6,092 nt of DNA, taken from the NCBI GenBank assembly GCA_964581165.1, contig CAZOMM010000074.1:1-6092 (forward strand). Reading direction: 5' to 3'. The first letter of the stretch is position 1, and each line of letters opens with the position of its first letter. Origin of the DNA: CAZPAN01 sp964581165. Its GTDB lineage: Bacteria > Actinomycetota > Coriobacteriia > Coriobacteriales > CADBOM01. This document shows, piece by piece, positions 4,930 to 6,092 of this stretch. The notes beneath the pieces were generated by a model. It saw only the letters and a list, made by a program, of their open reading frames with translations, did not search any database and had not been told where the DNA came from. The position numbers and the translations under genes were made by a program.

Positions 4930-5085
4930 GATAACCCCAATACCTGCCGATAACCGTGATAGCCGAGTGCGATAACTGCGTGAGGTAGCTGCGATAGCCA
5001 CGGTAAACGCGTGCAGTAAGTACGATGATTGTGCTAGCTGCGTGCGGTAAGTGTCATAAGTGCGATAGCTGTGACAAGTGATACC
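4930..5085. repeat. degenerate 9/13-nt phased repeat array, about 15 units
   Basis: Hexamers of the form GATARC/GGTARS recur at 4930, 4939, 4949, 4958, 4971, 4984, 4993, 5002, 5015, 5024, 5033, 5046, 5055, 5064, 5073 and 5080. Spacings are almost all 9 or 13 bases. The 13-base units are the 9-mer plus GTGC or GTGA. From 4984 to 5076 the order 9+9+13 repeats three times, a 31-nt superunit (4984, 5015, 5046). Examples are GGTAGCTGC, GATAGCCAC and GCTAGCTGC. The array fills much of the 355-bp divergent region between the TM2 and substrate-binding-protein genes and ends just before the latter's promoter. There is no ribosome binding site or plausible peptide. It may be a multi-site binding region or expanded repeat DNA. 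Confidence 0.66.
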
Positions 5086-5095
5086 AACAATTGCA

Positions 5096-5104
5096 TGGTA
5101 AAAT
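5096..5104 (+). promoter_or_regulatory. extended -10 promoter of the substrate-binding-protein gene
   Basis: TGG-TAAAAT is an extended -10 with a five-of-six hexamer, in the same style as the tRNA promoter (TGG-TAGAAT). No good -35 is present at 16-18 bp. Transcription would begin near 5111, giving a leader of about 50 nt before ATG 5161. It begins 11 bases after the repeat array. Confidence 0.42.
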
Positions 5105-5160
5105 CCCGACTTGGTACTCACAAAGCCGCATTTATTTGTTTTAGGGAAAGGGTGGAAAAC

Positions 5161-5970
5161 ATGCATGCAGGAATAAGGAAGATCGGAGCGTTTGTGGTGG
5201 CTGGTGCCTTGGTCGCATCGCTCGCACTATCCGCTTGTTCAAGTAGCTCGTCAGATGATACTAGCGATGAGACATCGTATTCGCTACTAAACGATGGAGT
5301 TATTACATTTGCTACTTCTCCAGACTTTCCGCCGTTTGAGAATCTAGACGACAACGGTGACTATGTTGGACTCGATATCGAGATTGCCAAGGCTGTGGCC
5401 GATCAGCTTGGGCTTGAGTGTGAGTTTGTTACTCTGCAATTTGATGCAATTATTCCTGCGATTGCTGCAGGTGGACAGGCCGACGCAGGTATCTCAGGTT
5501 TTACAGTAGACCCCGAGCGTGCTGAGCAGATTGACTTCTCCGATACCTACTACACAGACAATCTCTCCATTGCAGTTATGGGTGATTCTGAAATCACATC
5601 TGACAATGTAGATGAGATGCTTAACGACTCTTCGATGATAATTGCAGTTCAAACCGGAACTACTGGCGAGACTTATGCGCAGGAGAACTTTCCCAATGCC
5701 ACTACTCAGGGTTACGGGAACAGCACCGATGCTTTCGCCGCAATGGCTTCTGGACAGGCAGATGCTGTGATTACCAATAGCGCTGTTGTTGAGCAAATGC
5801 TTGCCGATGCTTACAGTGATGCAAATATAGTTTCAAGCATTGCCACCGGCGAGGAATACGCAATTGTAGTTTCTAAGGACAATCCAGAACTCACCGAAGC
5901 CATCAACGAAGCTTTGGCCAACCTTCAGGCAGATGGCACAATCGATGATTTGATCGCAGAATATCTCTGA
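5161..5970 (+). CDS. amino-acid ABC transporter substrate-binding lipoprotein (family 3)
   Basis: This encodes 269 residues from ATG 5161, with AAGGGTGG (5148-5155) upstream. A longer in-frame start at 5071 would bury the signal peptide and overlap the promoter. Residues 1-25 form a lipoprotein signal (basic GIRK, hydrophobic core) ending in lipobox LSAC, with Cys26 as the lipid anchor. A Ser/Asp-rich spacer follows (27-40). The SBP_bac_3 fold shows SPDFPPFE (53-60), GLDIEIAKAV (70-79), GFTVDPER (113-120), DFSDTYY (125-131), QTGTTGE (164-170) and GQADAVITN (198-206). T115, R120 and D201 sit where this family grips the amino-acid carboxylate and amino groups. It captures an amino acid, probably polar, outside the membrane and delivers it to an ABC permease. 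The length is typical. No permease or ATPase gene is in the window, and a strong terminator and a group II intron follow. The exact substrate cannot be read from sequence. Confidence 0.93.
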   Translation: MHAGIRKIGAFVVAGALVASLALSACSSSSSDDTSDETSYSLLNDGVITFATSPDFPPFENLDDNGDYVGLDIEIAKAVADQLGLECEFVTLQFDAIIPAIAAGGQADAGISGFTVDPERAEQIDFSDTYYTDNLSIAVMGDSEITSDNVDEMLNDSSMIIAVQTGTTGETYAQENFPNATTQGYGNSTDAFAAMASGQADAVITNSAVVEQMLADAYSDANIVSSIATGEEYAIVVSKDNPELTEAINEALANLQADGTIDDLIAEYL

Positions 5971-6002
5971 TAAGCTCTTAAGTATGCGCAGTTAAAAACC
6001 AC

Positions 6003-6035
6003 CCTCCCCGTCGGAAGTTTCGGCGGGGAGGTTTT
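6003..6035 (+). terminator. strong intrinsic terminator after the substrate-binding-protein gene
   Basis: CCTCCCCGTCG (6003-6013) pairs with CGGCGGGGAGG (6021-6031) over 11 positions, with one T-G wobble and a 7-base loop, and is followed by TTTT. It lies 32 bases after the stop codon. The AAAAACCA before it gives a weaker T-run for the opposite strand. A group II intron end begins three bases after the T-run. Confidence 0.9.
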
Positions 6036-6038
6036 GCA

Positions 6039-6092
6039 GTGTGCCGAGCATGGCACGTTTTCTAATGGGTGAAAGTCCCTAGCGCGCCCGGC
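6039..6092 (+). mobile_element. group II intron, 5' end (probable class C), cut by window edge
   Basis: The sequence starts GTGTG, matching the GUGYG 5' consensus of group II introns. A short stem follows (GTGCC 6041-6045 with GGCAC 6052-6056, loop GAGCAT), and then GGGTGAAAGTCCC (6067-6079). The GGUGAAAGUCCC-type hairpin is a hallmark of the beginning of domain I in bacterial group II introns. The overall order resembles, from memory, the 5' end of the Oceanobacillus class C intron. The insertion point sits just behind an intrinsic terminator hairpin and its T-run (TTTTGCA then GTGTG), the preferred target of class C introns. Only 54 bases are visible. The ribozyme core, the reverse transcriptase/maturase ORF and domains V-VI would lie to the right of the window. 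Orientation is the same as the upstream gene's transcript. Confidence 0.72.

Noticed and set aside
4930..5085. CRISPR array
   Set aside because: Units are 9-13 nt, degenerate and contiguous, with no unique spacers, and no cas genes are nearby.
5105..5160. Riboswitch or attenuator in the leader of the substrate-binding-protein gene
   Set aside because: The inferred leader is only about 50 nt and shows no conserved aptamer motif or terminator hairpin.
4792..5166. A 124-codon minus-strand ORF rich in YRT/SYR
   Set aside because: It is a translation of the 9/13-nt repeat array and overlaps the starts of two well-supported genes.
6041..6062. A second intrinsic terminator (GTGCC/GGCAC then GTTTTCT)
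   Set aside because: The hairpin fits better as the first stem of the group II intron 5' region, given the GTGTG start and the GGGTGAAAGTCCC that follows.

Overview
The window looks like part of a bacterial chromosome from the Actinomycetota, most plausibly class Coriobacteriia (the Atopobium/Olsenella/Collinsella group). This is an inference from protein style: a MarR regulator with a His-rich tail, a secreted metallo-beta-lactamase-fold protein with a C-terminal Cys/His domain, and a lipobox-bearing amino-acid binding protein. It also rests on moderate base composition and mixed-strand gene order. I could not run a database search. No complete novel multi-gene system is visible. The strongest signals are a group II intron 5' end at the right edge, several phased degenerate repeat arrays between genes, and a perfect inverted repeat overlapping the promoter of a DUF4143 ATPase.

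Layout. Positions 1-600 are a scar zone: an N-terminal remnant of an IS21-type IstA transposase (230-352) abuts a small two-helix membrane protein (349-525). On the minus strand, 615-1826 encodes an AAA+ ATPase/DUF4143 protein with its own sigma70-type promoter and a perfect 11-bp inverted repeat covering the edge of the -35 box. Next come a 10-nt tandem repeat, an extended -10 promoter, tRNA-Arg(UCU) (2139-2215) and its terminator. An AT-rich leader (2267-2540) with two small tandem duplications and a 14-bp palindrome precedes a MarR-family regulator (2541-3020). A 247-bp gap between convergent genes holds a 21-nt-period repeat array and a large inverted repeat.

On the minus strand, 4805 to 3268 is a two-gene operon: a TM2-domain membrane protein and, overlapping it by 4 nt, a membrane-anchored or secreted ComEC-type metallo-beta-lactamase-fold protein with a Gln-rich linker and a metal-site-like C-terminal domain. 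A 355-bp divergent intergenic region carries about fifteen degenerate 9/13-nt repeats, partly organised in 31-nt superunits. It also holds the promoter of a family 3 amino-acid-binding lipoprotein gene (5161-5970).

That gene ends at a strong intrinsic terminator. Directly after the terminator, at 6039, the sequence begins with GTGTG and a GGGTGAAAGTCCC element, the signature of a bacterial group II intron 5' end. Insertion just behind a terminator hairpin is the habit of class C (IIC) introns; this one runs off the window.

The genes do not form one pathway. They are short independent transcription units (ATPase, tRNA, MarR regulator, TM2-MBL operon, substrate-binding protein), with mobile DNA at both ends of the window.
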